A DNA stretch of 64,000 nucleotides from Prado023 sp963697345 (GTDB lineage: Bacteria; Actinomycetota; Actinomycetes; S36-B12; CAIYMF01). This document shows, piece after piece, positions 8,311 through 14,546 of this stretch. The notes beneath the pieces are model-generated. The model was not told the origin of the DNA, did no database searches, and saw only the letters and a program-made list of their open reading frames with translations. Position 1 is the first letter of the stretch. Each line of letters opens with the position of its first letter. The stretch spans positions 248,001-312,000 of the forward strand of contig CAVONS010000008.1 in NCBI GenBank assembly GCA_963697345.1, given 5' to 3'. The position numbers and the translations under genes were made by a program.

Positions 8311-9807
8311 TCAGGCGCGGCCGACCAGGTCCGCCACGATCTCGGCCGACATCCCGACCAGCGGCAGGCCACCGCCGGGATGGGCCGAGCCGCCGACCAG
8401 GAACAGCCCGGGGATGGGCGAGGCATTCTGCGGGCGCAGGAACGCTGCCCGCGCGCCGTTGGATGACGTTCCGTAGATCGCGCCGCCGGGTGCGCCGGTG
8501 GCCCGCTCCAGGTCAGCCGGGGTGCGGATCTCGCGCCAGAGGATGCGACCCGTGAGGTCCGTGCCACGTTGGGCCAGCCGAGCCACCACGTGGTCCGCAT
8601 AGGCCTCTGCCCGGCCCGGCGCATCCCAGTCGATCGTGCCGGGGACCCGCCCGCCATCCGAGTGCCGAGGTGCGTTGACCAGCACGAACCACGCCTCACC
8701 GCCCTCGGGGCGCATGGCTGGGTCGTCGGGAACGCAGGCGTAGATCGTGGGGTCGTCGACCGGTGCGGGTTCGCGGCCGAAGATCGCATCGAACTCGGGG
8801 TCGTACTCACGCGGGAACCACACGTTGTTGTGCGTGAGCCCCGCAGTGCGGCCCTGGACGGCCAGCAGGAGGACGAAGCCCGACAGCGAGGGCGTGGCCC
8901 GAGCCAGGCGGCGCACCGGGTCCCTCGGCGCGCGATCGCCAAGAAGGGTCCCGTAGACCGAGCTCGCGTCAGCGTTGGCCACCACGACATCGGCGGGCAG
9001 CACCTCGCCGCCCTCGACCTGCACCCCCGACACGCGGTCACCGGACAGCAGGATCTGCGTGGCACGGGTCGACAGGCGCACGGGGACGCCACGCTCGTCG
9101 AGGCGGGTGCGCAGGGCATCACCCAGGCTGCGCAACCCACCGGCGATGTGCCAGGCGCCGAACGTGGCCTCGACGTAGGGGATCGTGGCCAGCACAGCCG
9201 GGGCGCGGCGCGGATCGGAGCCGGAGTACGTGGCGTAGCGATCGAAGACCTGCCGGGCCCGCCAATCGCCCAGCGAGCGGTGGCCCAGGCTGCGCAGCGT
9301 CTGCCAGGGGGCGACCGTCCGCACGGCGGAGAGGTCACGTGCCAGGGGGATCAGGTCACGGGTCCCGGTCAGCGGTGACTCGAGGAACGGCCGTCGTGTG
9401 ACGGCCCACATCTGTCCGGCCCGCTCCATCAGCGTGCGCCACTGTTCGGCGGCGGCGCCACCGAACGCCGCACCCATCGCGGCCGCGCCCCGTCCGACGC
9501 CGGCGCCCGGCATGGGCAGCGTCGAGCCGTCGGCGAACCGGTAGGTGAAGCCGGGGTCCAGCGCCACCAGCTCGACGCTGTCCTCCAGCGGAGCGCCGGT
9601 CTTGAGGAACAGGTCGCGGTAGACCGCGGGGATCGTGAAGAGGCTGGGACCGGTGTCGAAGGCGAAGCCGTCGCGCCGGAAGGTGCCGAGCTTGCCCCCG
9701 TGGGTGTCTGAGGCCTCGACCACGGTGACCTCGTGGCCCTTGACCCGGAGCCGCGCAGCGGAGGCCATCCCACCCATGCCGGCGCCGATGACCACGATGC
9801 GTGCCAT
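8311..9807 (-). CDS. carotenoid desaturase/oxidase of the CrtI superfamily (CrtD-like)
   Basis: A 498-residue FAD flavoprotein with the N-terminal dinucleotide motif RIVVIGAGMGGMASAARL, then HGGKLGTF and GFAFDTGPSLFTIP. The C-terminal CrtI-type signature is GGSAHPGGGLPLVGMSAEIV. It differs clearly from the canonical CrtI at 2442. Its place beside a glycosyltransferase and a CruF-type hydratase suggests a later step, such as C-3,4 desaturation of a 1-hydroxycarotenoid (CrtD). A ketolase or oxidase of the CrtO type is the main alternative. The open frame runs 96 codons further upstream, but the Met at 9805-9807 starts the domain and sits seven bases after a -10-like TAGGGT. It ends the minus-strand carotenoid group. 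Confidence 0.8.
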   Translation of the reverse strand: MARIVVIGAGMGGMASAARLRVKGHEVTVVEASDTHGGKLGTFRRDGFAFDTGPSLFTIPAVYRDLFLKTGAPLEDSVELVALDPGFTYRFADGSTLPMPGAGVGRGAAAMGAAFGGAAAEQWRTLMERAGQMWAVTRRPFLESPLTGTRDLIPLARDLSAVRTVAPWQTLRSLGHRSLGDWRARQVFDRYATYSGSDPRRAPAVLATIPYVEATFGAWHIAGGLRSLGDALRTRLDERGVPVRLSTRATQILLSGDRVSGVQVEGGEVLPADVVVANADASSVYGTLLGDRAPRDPVRRLARATPSLSGFVLLLAVQGRTAGLTHNNVWFPREYDPEFDAIFGREPAPVDDPTIYACVPDDPAMRPEGGEAWFVLVNAPRHSDGGRVPGTIDWDAPGRAEAYADHVVARLAQRGTDLTGRILWREIRTPADLERATGAPGGAIYGTSSNGARAAFLRPQNASPIPGLFLVGGSAHPGGGLPLVGMSAEIVADLVGRA

Positions 9808-9814
9808 GGTCGAA

Positions 9815-9820
9815 ACCCTA
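9815..9820 (-). promoter_or_regulatory. -10 element for the leaderless crtD-like gene
   Basis: TAGGGT on the minus strand lies seven bases before the ATG at 9807. It overlaps the last codon region of the upstream glycosyltransferase, giving the desaturase its own promoter inside the cluster. Confidence 0.5.
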
Positions 9821-11014
9821 CGTGTGAGGTGTGACTGGGTCTTCGGCGGAGGCTGGGACGGGTCGCGCGCCGACATGCACGTCCCGCCCCTTCCATGACA
9901 GGGAGCCACGGCGGCGCCGCCACCACGACAACGCCGTGAGGGTGTCCAGGGCCAGGATCGCGAAGGGGTGGGACCAGCTGTCCGCGACGCGACCGCCGGT
10001 GCGGCGCGCGACCAGCACCCGTCCGGTGACTCCCGCGGCATAGCCGATCCCGCCCAGGATCCGCGTGCCCGCTGAGCCGGCCACCAGCATGGCAACCGGC
10101 GGAAGCACGTAGGCGAACGTCACGATGCCGGTCGCACCGATCGATCCGGCAGGTGAACCGAAGGCCGCCCAGAGCGACTTGGTGTAGCCGTCCACGAGCT
10201 CCGCGCGGGAGGTGTACATCCGGCAGGTGGCCAGATCGGTGCCGTCGGTGACGTTGGCCCGGCCGCCGGCAGCCTTGACCGCGCGCGCGAGGGCGATGTC
10301 CTCGAGCACCTCGTGCCGGACGGCGCCGTGCCCGCCGATCCGCAGGTGGGTGGCTGGGCGGATCGCCAGCACCTGGCCGTTGGCGGCCGTCAGCGAGGGC
10401 CGTGGTGACCCTTCGGCGATGACGAGGGGAAGGGTGGTCAACCACGACCACTGCAGCAGCGGCTGGACGAGCCGCTCGGCCGCCGTGATCGCGATCTGGC
10501 GTGGGTAGGGGCTGGCCAGGTCCAGGCCGGAGTCGGCCATGAGGGCCGCGATCCGACCTATGGCGTCGGGAGCCAGGGTCACGTCGGCGTCCACGAAGAC
10601 CAGCAGGTCCGCAGCGGGGTCGGTGGCCGCGGCGGCCTCGGCCAGGCGCTGGCAGGCCCACGGCTTCCCGAGCCACCCGGGCGGAGGAAGGTCGTGCCCA
10701 CCGTCGAGCACCTCGAAGCGGGGGTCGTCGACCACGTGGGCGCGGACCAGATCGGCGGTCCCATCGGTGGAGCCGTCGTCGAGGATGAGCACGCGCAGGT
10801 CGGGATGGTCCTGGCTGAGCAGGCCCGACAGGCAGGGTCCGATCCGCTGGACCTCATCCCTGGCCGGCAGCAGGACGGTGACCCTCGTGCCCTCCGTCGT
10901 CGGGGCCGCTGGACGCGGAGCCCTGCGCAGGTGGCGGGAGTTCCAGGCCGTGTGTGCCGTGAGGGCGATCGAGAGGGCCGTGGCGGCGAGGACGGCGGCC
11001 CGGGCTGGCTTCAT
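9818..11014 (-). CDS. family 2 glycosyltransferase, probably acting on a carotenoid
   Basis: A 398-residue membrane-bound GT-A glycosyltransferase. An N-terminal helix (about residues 4-20) precedes the catalytic domain, with VTVLLPARDEVQRIG, ILDDGSTDGTADL, the metal-binding VFVDADVTL, and EDIALARAVKAAGG. Two or three helices follow near the C terminus (FAYVLPPVAMLVAG). This layout matches the glycosyltransferases of carotenoid clusters that glycosylate a hydroxyl on the psi end. The Met at 11014 overlaps the cruF stop (ATGA), showing coupling to that hydratase, which would make the hydroxyl acceptor. Sugar and acceptor are inferred from context only. Confidence 0.78.
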   Translation of the reverse strand: MKPARAAVLAATALSIALTAHTAWNSRHLRRAPRPAAPTTEGTRVTVLLPARDEVQRIGPCLSGLLSQDHPDLRVLILDDGSTDGTADLVRAHVVDDPRFEVLDGGHDLPPPGWLGKPWACQRLAEAAAATDPAADLLVFVDADVTLAPDAIGRIAALMADSGLDLASPYPRQIAITAAERLVQPLLQWSWLTTLPLVIAEGSPRPSLTAANGQVLAIRPATHLRIGGHGAVRHEVLEDIALARAVKAAGGRANVTDGTDLATCRMYTSRAELVDGYTKSLWAAFGSPAGSIGATGIVTFAYVLPPVAMLVAGSAGTRILGGIGYAAGVTGRVLVARRTGGRVADSWSHPFAILALDTLTALSWWRRRRGSLSWKGRDVHVGARPVPASAEDPVTPHT

Positions 11015-11836
11015 GGCCCACTTGGCGTGGCGGTGGGGGAGGGGGTCACGCGCAGCTCGGGGACGACGAGCCGCGCCCAGGGGATGACGGTCAGGCCCAT
11101 CGCCGCAGCCCCCCACAGGGCAACCGCGGGCCGGGCGAAGAACACTGCCGCAGCCATCACGTTGGAGGCATAGATCCACAGCATCAGGACGTGGGGCATG
11201 CGGTCGTCGGCGACCGATCGGGGCAGGTGGTCCAGTACCCAGAAGATCAGCAGTCCGGTGGCGAACCAGCCGGCGTAGTTGGTCAGGGGGATACCGGGTG
11301 AGCCGGGCAGCGCTGGGGTGGGGTCAGCGAATGCCCAGTGCCCCTCACCGACCATCTGGGGGTCGAGGAAGAGGTCCCATGCGGTGATGGTCCAGGCGCC
11401 GATCAGGACCACCTGCCAGCGCCGGCTACCCAGGCGCCACGCGAGCAGCAGCATCGGGTAGGCGGCCATGCACCAGGCCATCGGGATCAGCAGGGGCACA
11501 TCGAGGAGCATCGGTCCGAGCCGCTCGCCGTAGCGGTAGGCGCCGAACGGAACGCCCGTGGCTGTTCCGATCGCCTCGATGGCCAGCCCGATCACAGCGG
11601 TCGCGCCGTACAGCGTGGCAGCCCACCTGATCCCGCGGTGCACGGCGGCGTGGCTTGCCCCCGCGGCCGCGAAGAGGAGCACGGAGGTGATGGTGGCGGC
11701 ATCACGCAGATCCTCGGGCAGCAAGCACCCAGACGATCTGGGACAGGATCCCGGCAGCGCCCAGGATCCACGGCAGGGCGGCCAGCGGGCGGGCAGCCAC
11801 ATGCGGTGCAGCCTCCCCATCCACGCTGCCGAGCAC
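11011..11836 (-). CDS. cruF: carotenoid 1,2-hydratase-type membrane protein (CruF/DUF422), apparent one-base frameshift
   Basis: The main frame encodes a hydrophobic protein typical of CruF-type hydratases: EDLRDAATITSVLLF, FGAYRYGERLGP, PLLIPMAWCMAAYPMLL, TAWDLFLDPQMVGEGHWAF, IPLTNYAGWF. The family adds water across the C-1,2 double bond of acyclic carotenoid ends. The expected first helix is missing from this frame. It is encoded in another frame (PLAALPWILGAAGILSQIV, then WVLAARG) and runs to a stop at 11702-11704. Joining the two frames near the three-base G run at 11716-11718 restores the expected protein. The best start is then the GTG at 11834-11836, seven bases after a perfect-looking -10 (TACACT). 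Either the assembly has one extra base or the gene is damaged. A sole in-frame start further upstream would give a non-conserved Gly-rich N terminus. Confidence 0.72.
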
Positions 11837-11843
11837 GTAGCAG

Positions 11844-11849
11844 AGTGTA
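11844..11849 (-). promoter_or_regulatory. -10 element for leaderless cruF
   Basis: TACACT on the minus strand lies seven bases before the GTG at 11836. It supports the frame that carries the first membrane helix of CruF. Confidence 0.5.
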
Positions 11850-11879
11850 GTGACGCCGCCCCCAGAGCCGCAGGCACAA

Positions 11880-11911
11880 CCCCACCCCCCGCCCCCCCAC
11901 CCCCCCCACCC
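11880..11911 (-). repeat. G-quadruplex-forming tract (G-rich on the minus strand)
   Basis: On the plus strand the tract is C4-A-C6-G-C7-A-C8-A-C3. On the minus (coding) strand it gives five G runs of 3-8 separated by single bases, far beyond the G3+N1-7 rule for intramolecular quadruplexes. It lies between the terminator-like hairpin and the cruF promoter. Confidence 0.8.
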
Positions 11912-11919
11912 GCGAATCT

Positions 11920-11977
11920 CCTCCGCCACATCCGATCTCCTCCGCGAGCACAAGGAGGAGATCGGATGTGGCGGAGG
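11920..11977 (-). terminator. 24-bp perfect hairpin, probable terminator after the crtA-GNAT pair
   Basis: Bases 11920-11943 and 11954-11977 are exact reverse complements (24 bp) around a 10-base loop. It begins 22 bases past the GNAT stop codon in the direction of transcription. No U run follows; instead the G-quadruplex tract does. A factor-independent I-shaped terminator is the simplest reading. Confidence 0.65.
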
Positions 11978-11999
11978 GAATTCGGGGACTGGGTGGGGG

Positions 12000-12815
12000 T
12001 TAGCGTTGCCAGGTGTAGGGCGTCGTTGTTGAGACCTTTGCGAGGCCCGCGCGTTCGAGGATCGGTCGGGAGTCCGGCGTGGAGTCACTGTTGACCAGGG
12101 TCTTGCCCAGGGCGACCGCCGACCGCGCTCGTGCGGCGGTCAGCGCACGGTAGATGCCTCGTCCCCGCCAGCCCGGCCGGGTCGCACCGCCCCAGATGCC
12201 CGCGAAGACTGTCCCGGTGACCGGCTCCAGCCTCCCGGTGCTCACGATCAGGCGCCCGGTCCGGGGACCGGTGGCCTCGGCGACCCAGAGCTGCACGCCG
12301 TCGTCGCGGGACAGCCGACGCAGGAGGTCCTCGGCCATGGCCTCGGACTCGGCCGCAGGCACAGGCCCACCGAAGACCTCGTCCGCCAGGGCGCTGGCTG
12401 CCCGCACGTCGCCCTCGTCGCTGACCCGCCGCAACGTCACCCCCTCGGGAAGGGGGACGTCGACGGCCAGCGCCCGTGCCTGGCCGATCATGATCGACTC
12501 CGGCTCGCCGGCGGTGAACCCGTGGACCAGAAGGGCCTCGTGCAGTCCGGGGGCGTGGTCGTGGCCACGGGTCTTCCACTCGACCTGTCTGATCGCGGGG
12601 TTGTCCCGGAAGTGTGTGATGGCCGCGCCGACGAGGCTCCGGATCCCCTCGGCGTCGGCGCCACCGAGGTCGCGGTAGGTGATGAAGCCGCGGCCACCGG
12701 GGAAGGACGCGAGGTGCAGTGGCCCGTGTCGGGTGACCGAGGTCGCGCCAGCGGTCTCGGCGTCGGTGCGCAGCTGGGTGTCGTAGGCGCCCAGGAGCTG
12801 CGCCGGGTCAGTCAC
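12000..12815 (-). CDS. GNAT-family N-acetyltransferase
   Basis: A 271-residue protein whose C-terminal half is a GNAT domain: VTLRRVSDEGDVRAASALAD (about residues 142-161), LWVAEATGPRTGRL, then the acetyl-CoA pyrophosphate-binding stretch ATRPGWRGRGIYRALTAARA (about 217-236). The N-terminal half may be a degenerate second GNAT fold. The family moves an acetyl group from acetyl-CoA to an amine; the acceptor is unknown. The GTG start overlaps the CrtA-like gene by eight bases, so the two are co-transcribed, but a carotenoid role cannot be claimed. It ends just before the 24-bp hairpin. Confidence 0.75.
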   Translation of the reverse strand: MTDPAQLLGAYDTQLRTDAETAGATSVTRHGPLHLASFPGGRGFITYRDLGGADAEGIRSLVGAAITHFRDNPAIRQVEWKTRGHDHAPGLHEALLVHGFTAGEPESIMIGQARALAVDVPLPEGVTLRRVSDEGDVRAASALADEVFGGPVPAAESEAMAEDLLRRLSRDDGVQLWVAEATGPRTGRLIVSTGRLEPVTGTVFAGIWGGATRPGWRGRGIYRALTAARARSAVALGKTLVNSDSTPDSRPILERAGLAKVSTTTPYTWQR

Positions 12816-13539
12816 GACGGTCGTTGTCCTGGGCGATGGCGGGGCCGGGGACTGGTCGCCCGGCGACGGTGCCCTCGGCGCGGAGCAGGGCGAACCGCGC
12901 GAAGAGTTCCTCGCTGTACCAGTCGAGCTGTGTGGTCTGGGCGATCACCTGCTGGTGAGCGGGGCGGCGGTGGGCGAAGTCCGACAGCGCGGGGCCGTCG
13001 GACCAGGTCGAGAAGGTGCCCTGCAACCCGACCGGGGCCTCGCCGATCCCCATGGCGAACGTGAGTCCGCCGCCCTCCTTCACGTCGAGGACCACGGGTG
13101 GCACCGAGTTCCAGAACGTCGGCCACATCCGGGGCTTGATCCGCCCGCGGGTGATCGCTGCGATGGGGCCGTCCCATCGGTGCGGTATCGAGTTGCCGAA
13201 CGGCTGCTGCTTGGCCCAGAGCCCCGTGCTGCTCAGTGGGCGCATGACCCAGGTGGCCGACTCCTCAGCGATCCGGTTCCAGTCCCGGGCGACGGGGGAG
13301 TCGACGAACCGGTGTGGTCCCTGCTCGTCGGCCCAGCACAGCAGGACGCCCCAGTGGTGTGGATCTGCGTCCCGAGGGGTGAAGGTCCTCCCGGTCCCGG
13401 TGCCCAGGAGCTTGGCGAACTGGACCCCGGGCATGGTGCGCGCGGCCCGACGATGGCGTGCCATGTGCGTGATCGCTGTGGGGATGTGCCTGGTGGGGAC
13501 CCCCCAGATGTGCAGGCTCACGACCGCGGGCTGGGACAT
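12808..13539 (-). CDS. CrtA-like monooxygenase (spheroidene monooxygenase family)
   Basis: A 243-residue protein without membrane segments. It matches the CrtA pattern along its length: VVSLHIWGVPTRHIPTAI at the start, FAKLLGTGTGRTFTPRDADP (about residues 47-66), WGVLLCWADE, LWAKQQPFG, PIAAITRGRIKPRMWPTFWN, FAMGIGEAPVGLQGTFSTW and WYSEELFARF. CrtA oxidises C-2 of acyclic carotenoid ends in purple bacteria. In a cluster with CruF, a CrtD-like desaturase and a glycosyltransferase, oxygenation of the psi end is the likely role. The assignment rests on recalled family patterns. The Met at 13539 lies six bases after a -10-like GATACT and diverges from the SOS operon. Confidence 0.72.
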   Translation of the reverse strand: MSQPAVVSLHIWGVPTRHIPTAITHMARHRRAARTMPGVQFAKLLGTGTGRTFTPRDADPHHWGVLLCWADEQGPHRFVDSPVARDWNRIAEESATWVMRPLSSTGLWAKQQPFGNSIPHRWDGPIAAITRGRIKPRMWPTFWNSVPPVVLDVKEGGGLTFAMGIGEAPVGLQGTFSTWSDGPALSDFAHRRPAHQQVIAQTTQLDWYSEELFARFALLRAEGTVAGRPVPGPAIAQDNDRRD

Positions 13540-13545
13540 GTCCCC

Positions 13546-13551
13546 AGTATC
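13546..13551 (-). promoter_or_regulatory. -10 element for the leaderless crtA-like gene
   Basis: GATACT on the minus strand ends six bases before the ATG. It lies 14 bp from the -35 of the divergent SOS promoter. Confidence 0.45.
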
Positions 13552-13564
13552 GCGGACCTGGGGG

Positions 13565-13593
13565 TTGACGGTGTCAGACCGGGGGCGTACGGT
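13565..13593 (+). promoter_or_regulatory. sigma70-type promoter of the SOS mutagenesis operon
   Basis: TTGACG (13565-13570) and TACGGT (13588-13593) are separated by exactly 17 bp. The predicted transcription start near 13600 falls at the edge of the LexA box, leaving a leader of about 169 bases before the DUF6504 gene. Confidence 0.75.
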
Positions 13594-13602
13594 GAAGCCA
13601 GT

Positions 13603-13618
13603 TCGAACACCCGTTCGA
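13603..13618 (+). promoter_or_regulatory. SOS box (LexA operator)
   Basis: TCGAACACCCGTTCGA is a perfect match to the mycobacterial/actinobacterial SOS consensus TCGAAC-N4-GTTCGA, and the symmetry extends two bases on each side (13601-13620). It covers the expected transcription start, so bound LexA would block the operon below. It is the only such box I found in the window. Confidence 0.9.
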
Positions 13619-13663
13619 ACGTGGTGCTGGTGGAACCGCCCGACCCCGGACCGCCCAGCACCC

Positions 13664-13716
13664 GGGGATCGGCCTGCGTGAGGGCGAGGGAAGCGCAGGA
13701 GCGCAGGCCGATCCCC
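13664..13716 (+). other. 15-bp hairpin in the leader of the SOS operon
   Basis: Bases 13664-13678 and 13702-13716 are exact reverse complements around a 23-base purine-rich loop. It sits between the SOS box and the DUF6504 ribosome binding site, inside the predicted leader. It could be an attenuator, an mRNA-stabilising stem or a binding site; sequence does not decide. Confidence 0.6.
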
Positions 13717-13768
13717 CCCGCTCTGCCGTCTTCCCCGGCGAGGTAACCGTTTCCGCCCAGGAGGACCC

Positions 13769-14074
13769 ATGAGCCGCACGTATGCCGACCCGATCGATGT
13801 CCGCTCCTCGGGGGAGGGACCCCCCGAGAGCAGTCCGACCCAGTTCCTGTGGCGCGGCCGGCTGTATGTGGTGGGTGAGGTCATCGCGCACTGGATCGAG
13901 TCCAGCGCGTGGTGGGGAGGATCCCGCCGGGCGCTGGAGGGTGCCCTGATGGCTCATGAGCACGAGGTCTGGCGGGTCGAGGCCCAGGCGGGCCGATCAG
14001 ACATGACTGGTGTCTATGACCTGCGCCGGGACATGGTGGCCGACCGCTGGGTCCTCGCACGGGCAATGGACTGA
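13769..14074 (+). CDS. DUF6504 family protein, first gene of the SOS operon
   Basis: A 101-residue soluble protein rich in Trp and His (QFLWRGRLYVVGEVIAHWIE, about residues 31-50). I recognise it as the DUF6504 type found next to DnaE2 and SAV_6107-type genes in actinomycetes. No catalytic motif is evident. A strong ribosome binding site (AGGAGG, five bases before ATG) fixes the start. It lies directly downstream of the SOS box and hairpin, which ties it to the DNA-damage response. A partner role for error-prone polymerases is an inference from conserved context. Confidence 0.75.
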   Translation: MSRTYADPIDVRSSGEGPPESSPTQFLWRGRLYVVGEVIAHWIESSAWWGGSRRALEGALMAHEHEVWRVEAQAGRSDMTGVYDLRRDMVADRWVLARAMD

Positions 14075-14118
14075 CACGTGATGACCCACGAGCTGATTCG
14101 ACGACGAGGAGACCTCAG

Positions 14119-14538
14119 ATGAGTGCTGTTCCCATGAGCCCCCCGGTCCCGTACCAGGCACGCGAGCTGTTGGGCAGTGCCGCCCGGGGCCTGCTCGAGG
14201 CCTATGCGACCCCGGACCCGGCCCGCCGGTACGCCACCGCGCACCTGGCCGCGCTGCGGGCCGCTGCCGCTGTGCTTGCCGCCCGGGCACATCCCGTGCG
14301 CCAGAGCGGTCGCATCCGAAGTGTCTGGACCCTGCTGCCCGTGGTCGCCCCCCAGATGCAGGAGTGGGCCGCGTTCTTCGCCGCGAATGCCACCAGGCGC
14401 GCAGCGGCCGATGCTGGCCTCCCCGTGGTCAGCCAGCGGGAGGCCGATGATCTGGTCCGGGATGCTGAGTCGTTCCTGGTCCAGGTCGCGGCGGCGATCG
14501 GGATCGACCAGCAGGCGATCCTCCCCAACGAGTTCTAG
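14119..14538 (+). CDS. SAV_6107-type HEPN domain protein
   Basis: A 139-residue all-helical protein. The stretch ARRYATAHLAALRAAAAVLA (about residues 35-54) carries R-x4-H (Arg37, His42), the motif of HEPN ribonucleases and nucleotide-binding HEPN proteins. A second Arg precedes it. No partner nucleotidyltransferase (MNT) gene is adjacent, so this is not an ordinary HEPN-MNT toxin pair. It lies 44 bases after DUF6504, has its own site (GAGGAGA), and ends eight bases before dnaE2. Co-expression with error-prone polymerases under LexA is directly predicted from the layout. Whether it cleaves RNA is unknown. Confidence 0.75.
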   Translation: MSAVPMSPPVPYQARELLGSAARGLLEAYATPDPARRYATAHLAALRAAAAVLAARAHPVRQSGRIRSVWTLLPVVAPQMQEWAAFFAANATRRAAADAGLPVVSQREADDLVRDAESFLVQVAAAIGIDQQAILPNEF

Positions 14539-14546
14539 GGCTCCTG

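Noticed and set aside
2442..9807. crtI and the gene at 8311 as a recent tandem duplication.
   Set aside because: Beyond the FAD motif and C-terminal signature the proteins differ clearly along their length, consistent with separate CrtI and CrtD-like branches.
11837..12088. Gly-rich N-terminal extension of CruF starting upstream of 11836.
   Set aside because: It comes from translating the C tract and hairpin and has no family resemblance; the -10 at 11844 argues that transcription starts inside it.
14119..14538. Type VII HEPN-MNT toxin-antitoxin pair.
   Set aside because: No nucleotidyltransferase gene is next to the HEPN gene; DUF6504 lacks the GSxxxGxxxxxSDxD pattern.
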